DNA of 64,000 nucleotides. Origin: Quercus robur. Taxonomy: Eukaryota; Streptophyta; Magnoliopsida; Fagales; Fagaceae. The notes beneath the pieces are model-generated. The model made no database searches. It had not been told where the DNA came from and was given only the letters and a program-made list of their open reading frames with translations. This document shows positions 1-11,268 of the stretch, in pieces. The number at the start of each line of letters is the position of its first letter. Position 1 is the first letter of the stretch. Location of the stretch: the NCBI RefSeq assembly GCF_932294415.1, contig NC_065535.1, positions 23,400,782-23,464,781 on the forward strand, read 5' to 3'. The position numbers were made by a program, and so were the translations under genes.

Positions 1-1018
1 CTTGCAAAGTTTTTTAAGAGTTTGTGTTAGGATAGATTTTATTGTATTCAACAAATGAATATGAGTTAAGTGATTTATGACTTCTCTCATATTTTATTTG
101 TTTGTTATGGTTTTTTCACGAATTGCCAAAGGGGAAGATTGTTAGGACATATGTGGAACATGTTTAGAACATATGTCATTTAGAATTGGCTAATCCTTTG
201 ACAAAACGCACTTTATTTGTAATTGGGTAGATCTAGGATGTATTTAATATTTCAAGGAACAAGAATTCAAGTTCAAGTATTGAAACCATGCAAATATGTC
301 CAAGAATCAAGTGAAGAAGTGTTGTTCTTTAAAACTTGACGGATGTATCTATCGAGATATAAAATGTGAAGCTTGACAGCTGTATCTATCGAGAATTACG
401 AAAATCAGTTTTTCAAATTTGATTTCACACATATCTATGTGTATTGATATAGGGTTTCTTTTCTTACAACTTTAAATATATATAAGGATTATTTTAAAGG
501 CCGTCTCATTTGATAAAACTTGATGCAAAGGTTTTATGCAAGCATATTGTGACTGGAGACATATGCCTGAATTCATCTTTCTCTTGAAGAAGTTACTGCG
601 TTTGTACGTCGTAGGGTTTTGTAACCAAGAAGTTTCTTGATCTTCATCGTGTGGATGAACTAAAGAACTTTGCAGCCAACATCCTTCTCAAGTTGGTGTG
701 TTAGTCACATGGTTAGATCTGTGCATCGATTAGTTAGTTACGTACTGGGAGCTGTGCATTGAAAAAGAGAGATTGTCACTACATTACAAGTCCAATTATG
801 TATTGGGGTAAAGGTTCAACTATAGGTTGGTATAAGGTACTAAGATTCCTTTACTTGTAACCATTTGCTTTGATTATAGTGGATTCTCGGGAGTGGTGAC
901 CTTAAATTCACCCGGTAAGGTTTTGCCTAGATGATTTTCTCCATTCGTAAACAAATCACCCATGTCAAATTTAATTTCTGTTGCATTTAGTTTATTTGGT
1001 GATTTGTTTGTGCTAACA
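1..1018 (+). mobile_element. 3' end of a Ty1/copia-like LTR retrotransposon (internal tail, PPT and 3' LTR)
   Basis: A purine-rich polypurine-tract-like run (GCCAAAGGGGAAGAT, ending at 139) is followed directly by TGTTAGGACATATG, which looks like an LTR start at 140. The matching terminus GCTAACA ends at 1018, giving TGTTAG/CTAACA inverted ends and an LTR of about 879 bp. A TATA-like stretch (AAATATATATAAGG) near 474-487 would fit the LTR promoter. Positions 1-139 would be the non-coding end of the internal region; the rest lies left of the window, so no target duplication can be checked. The copia assignment rests on general resemblance of PPT and LTR. The LTR end could instead lie near 1108, at a later CA. 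Confidence 0.55.
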
Positions 1019-1548
1019 CGCTTATTGCATGTAATTGAATCTAATCAATTAACTTTACTAATTAATTACTTAATTTACCAAAAGGATCAATACATTCTTG
1101 ATCTATCATTTAGGTAGTGGATAGTAGGTGGGAGTGGAGCTTCCTAGAAGCTTCATTAAATATCTCAAATTCCCAAGATATTCATTCATTTACAAAAGAA
1201 CTTAAATCTGAATTTTTTTTTAAAAAAAAAACAGTCTAATCCCCTTTATTAAAATTTTATCTTTAAATCACAATATTAAATTCATAACATTGATATAGAC
1301 CGTTAACAACACAATCAAGCAACAATCATCCTCTAACATCCGAAGTTACATTCCGTACATATACTCCTTTCAGAATTTCGAGGAAACTATATATGTTGAT
1401 TCAATCATTGTAACGATATGAAACGCAGAGGAGTTTTGGTCCATAAAAATGTTATATCCTGCATGTGATTCAGAATAAGTTCATAGATAAAATAGATTAA
1501 GTAACAAGAAGAAGGACAAGACGAACGAGAAGAAGAGGAACAACATAC
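1019..1548. other. Intergenic, AT-rich
   Basis: No coding or structural feature is evident. It would contain the 3' UTR of the EG45-like gene on the minus strand. There are short A/T runs around 1207-1230. Confidence 0.5.
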
Positions 1549-2286
1549 TTACTGGATATATTCGACATTAATTTTTGCTTTCGGAGAGTGTGAGATGGCT
1601 GCAAAAGCATTACTCGACATGAGGAGGGTAGAAGGGCACGGCGATTGTGGGCAGTAATCCACCACCTTAACATCAATGGTACCGTCCTTACATGGTTTGT
1701 TATTTCCACTTAAGCACCTCAGCCTATAACGCCTCCCACAAGCAGCACCATTATCCCACAATCCCTCACTCACTGCCACAAAAAGATTTCCCGGAGGGAA
1801 CTGTTCTTGTTGATTTCCATTGCACCTTGTAGCTGTATTAAGATATTCTAATGAGCATTTTAATTAGCTGTACTACAAAGCAAACTAGGCATTACGCGCA
1901 TGCTTTGACCTAAAGGAAATGCAAAAAGTATATTGCCTATTCAATACTCCTAAAAGTTTATCCCTGCGAGTTACCAGAAAGAAAAAATTTTAAGTTCTAA
2001 AATCTTTTCCCATTATGTACTACTTGAGATCGATGTATGGAGCATCAAGAGCCCAGTAACTTATTAGTGGCTTTATTTGCTCTTCTTTATGAGTGAACCA
2101 AAATTGAAGTCTCTCTCTTGTTATTGCAACTATCGAATTATATTATATGAAAAATATATATATGAGCAAAAACTGCGTAGTATACTTACGCATATATGGA
2201 GGACCATAAGAAGCAGCTGTGCATATGTCCCCAAGAACTCGGCTTATTAAGCCAAACACAATTGCCATGATCACCAAGTGCCTCAT
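1549..2286 (-). CDS. EG45-like domain / plant natriuretic peptide-like secreted protein, 2 exons, 126 aa
   Basis: Exon 1 is 2190-2286 and exon 2 is 1549-1832; the intron has GTAAGT and TACAG borders and the split codon restores proline. The predicted protein has a hydrophobic signal peptide (about residues 1-19, ending VLG), then DICTAASYGPPYMPTRCNG and an expansin-like EG45 core with VSEGLWDNGAACGRRY, CKDGTIDVKVVDYC and INVEYIQ at the C terminus. Cysteine spacing and length match plant natriuretic peptides and blight-associated p12-type proteins (about 125-131 aa). The family is apoplastic, adopts a double-psi beta-barrel fold and is linked to water and ion homeostasis and stress; this role is inferred from family. 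The stop codon overlaps a good splice donor (CAGTAAGT), so an alternative short third exon is possible. Confidence 0.88.
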
Positions 2287-2350
2287 ATATAATTAGCAAA
2301 GGAAAACATCAAATAAGTTTTGCTCTACAATACATTTGCTTCGTGTCAAA

Positions 2351-2358
2351 TTTATATA
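2351..2358 (-). promoter_or_regulatory. TATA box candidate for the EG45-like gene
   Basis: On the minus strand TATATAAA lies about 65-72 nt upstream of the start codon at 2286, a normal plant spacing if the 5' UTR is about 35-40 nt. A second TATA-like stretch lies near 2400. No other promoter evidence is available. Confidence 0.45.
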
Positions 2359-2718
2359 GCTGGGATCTTACAATTAATTAAATAATTTTCCATGAACCTT
2401 TATAAATAGACCCCACCCTCTTTTGTTCAAAATATACTGATAATAATTGCTTTCTAAAAAGAATTATATTGAAGTAGCGAATCATTGCCCTCTTAGCTGT
2501 AAAATTGGCCACTCATCATAATGTCTCATTTGTTTAATTTGAAGGAGATTTAAAATCTGTGATTGACAGATCTGCAGTACCATCCTTCCATTATCCCAAA
2601 TTTTCTATTGAAAGTTACGCCCTATGGCCCTTTACTTCTTTTTCTTTTTTTCTTTCTTTTCTTTTTACCTTTTTTTTCCTAGATAGAATTTTTATTCCAC
2701 CTTAATTTAAGTATAGAT
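2359..2718. other. Intergenic region upstream of the EG45-like gene
   Basis: AT-rich, with a T-rich tract around 2637-2680. No coding potential is evident. Distal promoter elements of the EG45-like gene would be here. Confidence 0.4.
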
Positions 2719-3506
2719 TGTTGGGTGCACTGCATCATGGTCGAGCTCACACTTTATCTTAGCTTATTAAATGAGTTTATTGAAAAATTGGCAAGAAGTC
2801 AACAAAGCAAATTGAATTTGCTGGAGAAGCTTGTCCGAAAGAGAAGAATTGGGTTCATCTTTTCCTCTCTAATTATGTACAAAATTTCAACAGCATTTAT
2901 GAAGGGATGTACAAAAGTCAAGCCACATAAATGAATATGTGATGTTAAACCTGTGAGACACGTTGGAAGGAAGAAAGAAAAGAAAAAGCAAAAGGCAAGG
3001 GTCATTCGACTAAAGGAGAGCTGAAGAAAAGAAATTGGTTGAAACAAAGTCAAGATAAGTTAGCTTGTATTTATTGTGATTTGATGTGAAGAGTATGAAA
3101 GAGAGAAAAGAAGGAAAAGATGAAGAAATAAAAGGAGAGGCCATTCGGCCATTTGAAAAAGTGAAGAGAAGAAGTGAAGTTCCAAAGTGTAAGGACTGGT
3201 ACAGTCTTGAAGACCTGCATGAGTGAGAGCAAGCAAAAGAAAAGAGAAAAATAGAGAGGGTAAGAGAAAATACACAGTGAGGAAGAGAACTGTGAGTGAA
3301 AAGAAAAAGAGAGTTTTTCTTTATTTAAGTAGTATCTCTAAGTGTTGTAATCTCTATTTAATATAGTGAAATTATTCACAATTTGTCCCGTGATTTTTCC
3401 CTTCAAGGAGAAAGGGTTTCCACATAAATCTTTGTGTTCTTGTATGGTTGTGCTTCCGCTATGCTTGCTGAAATTTATTCACAGTTATAAAGAATTTTTC
3501 CCAACA
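2719..3506 (+). mobile_element. Probable solo LTR, copia-like (788 bp)
   Basis: The segment starts TGTTGGGTG and ends TTTCCCAACA, giving a 7-bp terminal inverted repeat (TGTTGGG/CCCAACA). The flanking pentamers TAGAT (2714-2718) and TATAT (3507-3511) match at 4 of 5 positions, as expected for an aged target duplication. The inner sequence has the LTR-like arrangement of a purine-rich left half, a short TTTAAGTAG-type promoter region and a tail with GTGAAATTATTCAC and TTTTTCCC. No internal retrotransposon sequence sits on either side, hence solo LTR. Short open frames here are not supported as genes. Confidence 0.55.
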
Positions 3507-4467
3507 TATATGTGTGTGAAGCTCTCTCTTAAAGACTTGAATTTCAGTCCTTGCCCCCCACACCCGACAAATACTTATATTTGTGGAGTGACCATTGCAC
3601 TAAAGGTGTGCGATGGTTTTACTTCTTCTTAAAAATCCCCATTTTACTTAGAAATTATGCTTTGTATTCAATGACCTTAATTAATTTGCTCACAACTTAG
3701 CTTATTAGGCTTCTTTTGTAAATGGGATGGGCCTGTAGTCATTTCTTCTTTTCTTAATTGGTTCTCTTACCCATTATTTAGAGATGGACATGGGTCCTCT
3801 CCCTCTCCTTTCTTTTAATATAATCCTTATTTATTTGTTTAAAAAAAATTATTTATACACTATTTTTCCTATCTCTTGCAAGGACTCTAAAATATTAAAT
3901 CAATAGAAACTCAACAAAATTGAAATCACAAATTGTTTAACAAAAATATTGTAAATGTGTAGCATGATCAACTTCCCCTAACAACTTGAGACTTTAATTT
4001 TTGTAAATCAATATCCTAAATGGTAGATTGTCAAAATTAGTCACCTAATCTCCCACATGACTACACACTAAATAATCTATATCTCTCTTAACACGAAAAA
4101 TTAGATTACAACTTTACTTGTTCCATGCATTTCCTTTTCTTTCTTCTTCTTTTTTTTTTTTTTTTTTTTGAAACCAAGTAAAGAGATTTTTTTTTTTTTT
4201 TAAATACCAAGTAAAGAGGTTTAAACTGAACACATCACAAAATTAGGAGTTTGTCTTGCTGACACAGTGAGCATCATTTTGTTTTTAATTTTTATGTTTG
4301 AATGATGATATTTGATTCACTATATGAAATTAATATTGGTTTTGTTAATATTAAATAAATTTTATTTAATTGATTTTTTGATTGTATAAGGACATACTTA
4401 AATTTATTCCTTAGGAGTTTGTGAGAGACTACGACCTCAGCCCACTAAAGGTTTCATTGGCCAAATC
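3507..4467. other. Intergenic, no gene seen
   Basis: AT-rich sequence with two T-homopolymer tracts near 4150-4170 and 4187-4201. No convincing coding frame, RNA gene or repeat borders were found. Confidence 0.4.
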
Positions 4468-4472
4468 CATGT

Positions 4473-5103
4473 TGATGGTGTCACAGAATCCCCAAACCCA
4501 TGACTCGTCCATATGTCTCGTCCAACGAAAGAAGCAACAATAGGCGGAGTATTGCAACCATACCAGCAACCCTCGTCCGTATATGGACGGGCTTAATACC
4601 TCAAGATCTACTCGTCATTTATGGACGACAAGCCTTCCAAGATGATCTCGTCCGTCTTTCACTAAAAGTGGACGAGATCATCCTGGAGGTCTCGTCCATC
4701 CTCATTATGGATGGACTAAACGTGGACGAGCTACTCATGAAGGTCTCGTCCATCTTCATTATGAATGGACGAGTTCATCGGCCGTCCGACCTAAGTAACT
4801 TCCACAGCGGTTACTCCCAATTCTCCGGACTCCTCGACACTGGGAACGGTTACCAAATAGATAACCGTTCCACACATTATATAAGGCTTCTTCGATGAAG
4901 GAAAAAGGTATTCAGACACTTTCTTACTTTTAAGAGAACACTTCTTCGTTACAGAGAGTTCCAAATAACTAACTTGATCATCGGAGGATTTTTGGGCCGG
5001 TCGACACCGGTCCCCTCTGATTCTGTGTCTTTGGTATTACAGGAGATAGCCCGAAGATCAACGTTCAAGTCTTATCAACCCACTGATAACCAAGGAATCA
5101 TCA
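4473..5103 (+). repeat. 5' LTR of element 1 (631 bp)
   Basis: Begins TGATGGTGTCACAG and ends GGAATCATCA, so the tips are TGATG/CATCA. It contains about a dozen CGTCC/GGACG units between 4506 and 4793, in both orientations. A 132-codon open frame is present in both LTRs, but only because the LTRs are identical copies. Confidence 0.95.
4878..4884 (+). promoter_or_regulatory. TATA box of the element 1 5' LTR
   Basis: TATATAA within CACATTATATAAGGC, about 220 nt before the LTR end. This is the likely start region (U3/R border) for genomic RNA. It is present at the same place in the 3' LTR (about 14203-14209). Confidence 0.6.
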
Positions 5104-5105
5104 GT

Positions 5106-5123
5106 TGGCGCCGTCTGTGGGAA
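5106..5123 (+). other. Primer-binding site of element 1
   Basis: TGGCGCCGTCTGTGGGAA starts 2 nt after the LTR. The leading TGG pairs with the tRNA CCA end. The same 18-mer is found in element 2. The exact tRNA species was not determined here. Confidence 0.8.
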
Positions 5124-5162
5124 CGATTGTTTCACAATTTGTTTCTTCGTGACAAAGGGTTG

Positions 5163-8100
5163 ATGGTTCGGACTAGATCACGGGCTACTAGCCCAGGCCA
5201 TCAGGGTAGCAGCAACCCGCATCGCGATCGCCAGTCTGCGCCGGTCATGCAGTCATCTGCCCAACAAGCACAATCTATGGCAGACGCTATGGCGGAGTTG
5301 ACTCGCCAAAACCAAGAATTGCGAATGGAGATTAATATGAGGAGGCAAACACAAGAAGAACGTAAAGGAAGACAAACAGATAGTCACGGTGGAAGAGAGA
5401 ACACCGAAGTTGGAAGTCAGTTCAGAGGCACCACTTCACGAACGGTACCATACTTGAAGGAAGAAATGGACCAAATGAAGAGAGTTATGGAGGAAATGAA
5501 GGAGAATATGAAAAAGGCGAATCCGATAGAAGACTTGGTTCACAGGACAGATTCTCCCTTTACGGCTTCCATCAACGGTCACCCACTACCATCAAAGTTC
5601 AAGTTGCCTTCTCTGGATTCATATGATGGAACACGTGACCCGTTTGATCATATAGCCACTTTCAAAACCACCATGCATCTTCAAGGAGTGCCTGATGAAA
5701 TAATGTGTAGGGCCTTCCCAACCACCCTTAAGGGTTCGGCGCGAGTTTGGTTTAGCAAACTACCTCCGAATTCGGTGAGTTCTTTTGAAGAGTTGAGCAA
5801 GTTATTTGTTAACAATTTCATTGGAGGACAAAGGCACAAGCGTTCCTCGTCCAGTTTGTTGACAATAGAGCAGGGAGAGAACGAAAGCCTTCGGTCATTT
5901 ATCACCCGTTTTAACAGAGAAGCTCTCAGTGTGGACGAAGCAGATGATAAGCTTCTACTGGCAGCCTTCCACAATGGGGTGAATTCAGATCTGTTTATAC
6001 ACAAGCTCTATGAAAAAGAGCCCCAGTCCATGGCCGAACTCGTCCATTCGGCTCAGAATTTTATGAATGCAGAAGATGCAATCATTGCTAAGAAGAGGAA
6101 GAGGTCCGAGAGAATGGACGCAAATCCCAGTCGTCAGCATGAGCAAGGTACTCGTCCAAAGAAGGGACGGATGGAGGAAAGGAGAGATCGAGAAAGTAAG
6201 AAGCCAGGCCCTCCAGTACGGAACCAGCAGTATACCCCTTTAAACGCCCCACTTGAGCAAGTCCTTATGCAAATCAAGGATGATCCTTCCTTGAAGTGGC
6301 CAGAGAAGATGAAGGGTGATCCCAATAAGCGCAACAGGAACAAGTATTGTCGCTTCCATAGGGATCATGGTCATGACACGGACGAGTGTTTTGACTTGAA
6401 GCAGCAAATTGAAAATCTCATAAGGCAAGGGAAGTTAAGGGGTTTCCTTGGACGAGACCAGAGGGACGAGAAACAGAAGGGAAAGATGGAAGATTCATCG
6501 CGACCACCACTCGGGGAGATAAGAGTCATCATTGGAGGAAGTACAACTGGCCAGTCGTCCAAGTCCAAGAAAGCATACTTGAAGGTAGTACAGAGCGTCC
6601 AACTTTCTGGACGATCACCAAGAGCAAGATCCACGGACGAGCGGGCAATCACTTTTACGGACGAGGACGCCAACAGAATTCATCACCCTCATGATGATGC
6701 CCTCGTCATCTCTTTACTAATTGCAAACTACACAACCAGAAGAGTGCTTGTGGACAATGGAAGCTCAGCAGACATTTTGTATTATCCAGCCTTTCAGCAG
6801 ATGAGATTAGGACGAGACCAGCTCCGTCCAGTGAACTCCCCCCTAGTAGGCTTTGGGGGGATGAAGGTGCAACCAGTGGGTACCATTTCCCTATCCGTGG
6901 TAGTGGGGGCATATCCACAACAGATTACCAAGGATGTGAACTTCCTTGTGGTAGATTGTCCATCCTCTTACAATGCCATCATTGGGAGGCCAACTTTGAA
7001 TAGTTGGAAAGCTGTTACCTCTACTTACCACTTATCAGTCAAGTTTCCAACAGAACACGGGGTAGGACGGGTACAAGGTGACCAACTGGCAGCAAGAGAG
7101 TGTTACTTGGCCATGCTGGCCATGGATGAACAAGTTCAAGCAATGAACATTGAAGAAAAGAGGGTTGTAGCAGAACCTACTGAAGCATTGGAAGATATTT
7201 CCTTGGATGAAGATAACCCTGAGAGGTGTACCAGGGTGGGAGCAGATTTAGAAGAGAAGATTAAGACAGACCTCGTCCAGTTTTTGAAGAAAAACATCGA
7301 CGTGTTTGCGTGGAGTCACGAGGATATGCCGGGTATAGACCCTAGTGTCATTACCCACCGTTTGAATGTATGTCCTTCCTCCAAGCCTGTGCGGCAAAAG
7401 AAGAGGGTGTTTGCCCCTGAGAGAGATAATGCAATCAAGGACGAGGTTCAAAAGCTGATGGTAGCAAAGTTCATTCGGGAGGTGTACTACCCGGATTGGT
7501 TGGCCAATGTAGTAATGGTCAAAAAAGCGAATGGCAAGTGGAGAATGTGCGTGGACTTCACTGATCTGAACAAGGCTTGCCCAAAGGACAGCTATCCGTT
7601 ACCGCGCATTGACCAGTTAGTAGACTCAACTGCAGGCCACAAATTGCTTAGCTTCATGGATGCCTTTTCAAGATATAATCAGATAAGAATGGACGAGGCT
7701 GATCAAGAGAAGACATCTTTTGTCACCAGTCAAGGCTTATTCTGCTATAAAGTGATGCCGTTTGGTTTAAAGAATGCAGGGGCGACATACCAGAGGTTGG
7801 TCAACCACATGTTCCGTCCGCAGATTGGGCGGAATGTGGAAGTCTATGTAGATGACATGCTGGTGAAAAGCCAGGACGAAGGAAGACATCTAGATGACCT
7901 GCAGGAGACATTTGAGACGTTGAGGCAGTATCACATGAAGCTGAATCCTAGCAAATGTGCCTTTGGAGTATCGTCAGGGAAATTCCTTGGCTTTATGGTA
8001 TCCCATAGGGGAATTGAAGCGAATCCAGATAAAATTCATGCAATACTGGACATGAAGCCACCGCAAAATACCAAGGAAATTCAATCCCTCACTGGACGAG

Positions 8101-10367
8101 TCGCTGCGCTTAACAGGTTTGTCTCTAAGGCTACTGACAAATGTTTGCCATTTTTTAAGGTTCTCAAAAAAGCATTTGAATGGACCGACGACTGTCAGAG
8201 AGCTTTCGAAGATTTGAAGGTATACCTTACCATGGCACCGCTGCTGAGTCCATCAGTGGAAGGAGAGGAACTATATTTGTACCTAGCGGTAACACCACAT
8301 GCAGTGAGCTCAGCATTGATAAGAGAGGAAGATAAAGTACAAAGACCTGTGTATTATACAAGCAAGGCATTGAAAGGAGCGGAAGGACGATATCCACAAA
8401 TGGAGAAGTTGGCCTTTGCACTAATCACAGCTTCAAGGAAGCTGAGGCATTATTTCCAAGCACATGTCATTAATGTTATGACAGATCATCCTCTCAAAAA
8501 GGCAATGAATAGACTGGATGCTGCAGGACGATTAATCCAGTGGGCTGTGGAGCTAAGTGAGTTTGATATCAGATATCAACCAAGGCATGCCATAAAAGCT
8601 CAAGCCCTAGCAGATTTTATTGCAGAGTTTACCCCAAGTCATAACGAGGCAGAGGACAGCAAGAGATGGATCGTCCACGTGGATGGTTCGTCTACACGGC
8701 ATGCAGGAGGAATTGGTGTGGTCCTGCAGTCCCCGGAGGGAGACAAGCTGAAACATAAAGTCCGTCTACAATACCAAACGACAAACAATGAAGTCGAATA
8801 TGAAGCCCTCCTCAAAGGGCTAGAATTGGCGAAGTCCGTGGAAGCCAAGTCCATACGTGTCATGGGAGATTCCCAACTGATCATGGGGCAAGTGAATGGG
8901 ATGTATGAAGCGAAGGAAGGACGAATGAAGAAATACCTTGGTAGGGTGATGCGCCTTGTGAAAAGGTTTGAAAAAGCTGACTTCGTTCAAATCCCCAGGG
9001 AGGAGAACGTGGAAGCTGATACTATAGCAAAAGAGGCCCCAGCAGATGAATCATTAGAGAAGTCAGATGAAGTTCAGTATATGCCAAGTATAGATGCCCA
9101 GGAAGTACAGCAGGTAGATAACAAAGAGGATTGGATGACTCCCATTATATCATATTTGAAAGATGGACGATTACCAGAAGAAAAGGACGAAGCCAGAAAG
9201 GTGAGGGTGAGATCAGCTAGATACGTCCTTATGAATGAAGTGTTATACAAGAGAGGTTTCTCACAACCTTACCTTAGGTGCCTAGCTCCGGACGAAGCAA
9301 ACTACGTGCTGAGAGAAGTTCACGAAGGGGCCTGTGGCAATCACTCAGGAGCCAGATCACTTGTCCACAAGATCGTCCGTGCAGGATATTACTGGCCGAA
9401 CATGCAAGCTGATGCAAAAGCATATGTTAAAGTCTGCGACCAATGCCAGCGATTTAGCAATGTCCCCAGGCAACCGTCGGAATACCTCACCCCAATGGTA
9501 GCACCGTGGCCCTTCGCACAATGGGGATTGGATATCTTGGGTCCCTTCCCTTTGGGAGTAAGGCAGATGAAGTTTTTAGTTGTGGGCATCGATTACTTCA
9601 CCAAATGGGTGGAGGCAGAACCGTTGGCAAATATCACACAACAGAATGTTAAAAACTTCGTGTGGAAGAACATTGTTTGCAGATTTGGAGTGCCGAGGGT
9701 ATTGGTGTCTGACAACGGACGGCAATTTGACAATGCACTCTTCAAGGACTTTTGCTTACACTTTGGAATTCAGAACCATTACTCCTCACCTGCACACCCC
9801 CAAGCCAACGGCCAAGCTGAAGTAGCAAACCGATCCTTGTTGAAAATCATCAAAACTCGGCTTGAGGGGGCAAAGGGAATATGGCCAGATGAATTACCAG
9901 GAGTTTTATGGGCATACAGGACCACTGTGAGGACCCCTACAGGGGAGACTCCTTTCAAGTTGGCCTATGGAAGCGATGCAGTCATACCTGCAGAAGTGCA
10001 TATGGCTAATCACAGGGTGATGACGTATCAAGACAAGGATAATGAGGACCAGCTTCGTCTGAACCTCGATCTAATAGACGAGGTAAGGGCAAACGCAGAA
10101 TACAGGGCAGCAAAGTATAAGAACCTCATGGCTAAGCAGTATGATGCGATGGTGAAGCCTAGGCGTTTCCATATAGGAGATCTCGTCCTGAGAAAGGTCT
10201 CTTTGTCAACCAAGAACCCAGCCCATGGGAAGTTGGGCCCAAACTGGGAAGGACCCTATAGAATAATCAACTGTAAAAGGTAAGGATCCTACTACCTGGA
10301 GGCCCTGGACGGGAGAAAATTGGAACATCCTTGGAATGTGGAGCACCTGAGGAGGTACTACCAGTAA
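5163..10367 (+). pseudogene. gag-pol: Ty3/gypsy Tat-type gag-pol polyprotein with one premature stop
   Basis: A single frame of 1734 codons starts at ATG 5163 (MVRTRS..., matching MVLTRS in element 2) and is open except for TAA at 10281-10283, 27 codons before the shared end motif HLRRYYQ. Domains in order (approximate residues): gag with LKGSARVWFSKLPPNS (190-210) and zinc-knuckle-like CRFHRDHGHDTDEC (400); aspartic protease with VDNGSS (530); reverse transcriptase with CVDFTDLNKACPKDSYPLP and YVDD (895); Ty3-type RNase H (1035-1150); a second archaeal-type RNase H with HVDGSS, a YEALLKGLELA helix and GDSQL (1170-1290); integrase with HHCC finger (1385-1430) and D-D-E core (DILGPF, SDNGRQF, QANGQAEV; 1455-1555). 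RT reads AFSRYNQI where element 2 reads AFSGYNQI, a glycine-to-arginine change in a conserved motif. The product would copy and integrate the element. The stop removes only the extreme C terminus, so partial function is conceivable. Confidence 0.95.
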
Positions 10368-11194
10368 GAGTTAACCTATGGACGAGACTTGGGTCTTATT
10401 TGTCTACTAGCGTACTATTATGAGTGATGCTGTTTGATACTACTATGTTTGGTATTGTTTGTGTGTGAAGTTTGAAACTATGATTTACTTTTTATAGTTG
10501 TGTTGTGGTTATGGACGAAGTCATGAAGTATGTATTTATTAAATAAAAAGGCATCAGTGTGCATATGCCTTGTCTGTAAACAATATTTATGTTATGTACA
10601 AAATATTGTGTGAATTCTCCATGATATTATCGTCCAATTCAATCCTCAAGAGGGTTGAAAGATCCAAGACGAACAAAATCTCTGGACGCAGAGATGTAAC
10701 GTCTAAATTTTCTTGAATAAAAGAAACCACATCCATACTCGTCCAACTCATGGACGAGGTAAAGCCAACTGAAACAATCCAAATTCTGGACGAGACAAAA
10801 AGTTGGCAAAATAAGTAGACGGTATGAAAAATTAGTTTGCAAGTCTTAAGACGAATCAAGCTAATTAAAAATACTACCTGCTAAGACGAGTTAGACTACA
10901 AGAAAAATATGTATTCTCGACATGGACGAGCTAAGAATAAAATAGCTTAGCAGCATCCGTCCATGCAAAGAAAATGAAATCACTCGTCCATTCAAAGAAA
11001 ATGAAATCATTTATCCATGCAAAGAAAATAAAACTTCATTCAAAGGGTGGACATCCTACGTCCAAAAACCCTTGATTAGTTTGAAAAGTAGAAATAGTAT
11101 ACTTAAAAAACCCGTCCTAAAACCATGGACGAGTATAATGTATTCTTGTTACATAAAGAAGGTCCAAAAACAAAGGACCAAACACAAAAGTTAC

Positions 11195-11226
<32 letters not shown>

Positions 11227-11268
11227 AGAAGAAAGAAAAAGCAAAGCTACAAAGTTTAAAATCCCGTC
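10368..11268 (+). other. Spacer between pol and the antisense gene, element 1
   Basis: Non-coding, rich in GGACGAG/CTCGTCC units, with a run of 29 A at 11195-11223 about 50 nt from the antisense stop codon. The equivalent spot in element 2 also carries a homopolymer that is A-rich on the element's sense strand. Confidence 0.6.

Noticed and set aside
3366-3632. 88-codon frame
   Set aside because: It spans the end of the proposed solo LTR and has no family resemblance.
4500-4898. 132-codon open frame present twice (also 13825-14223)
   Set aside because: It lies wholly in the LTR and is duplicated only because the LTRs are identical. It has no recognisable domain.
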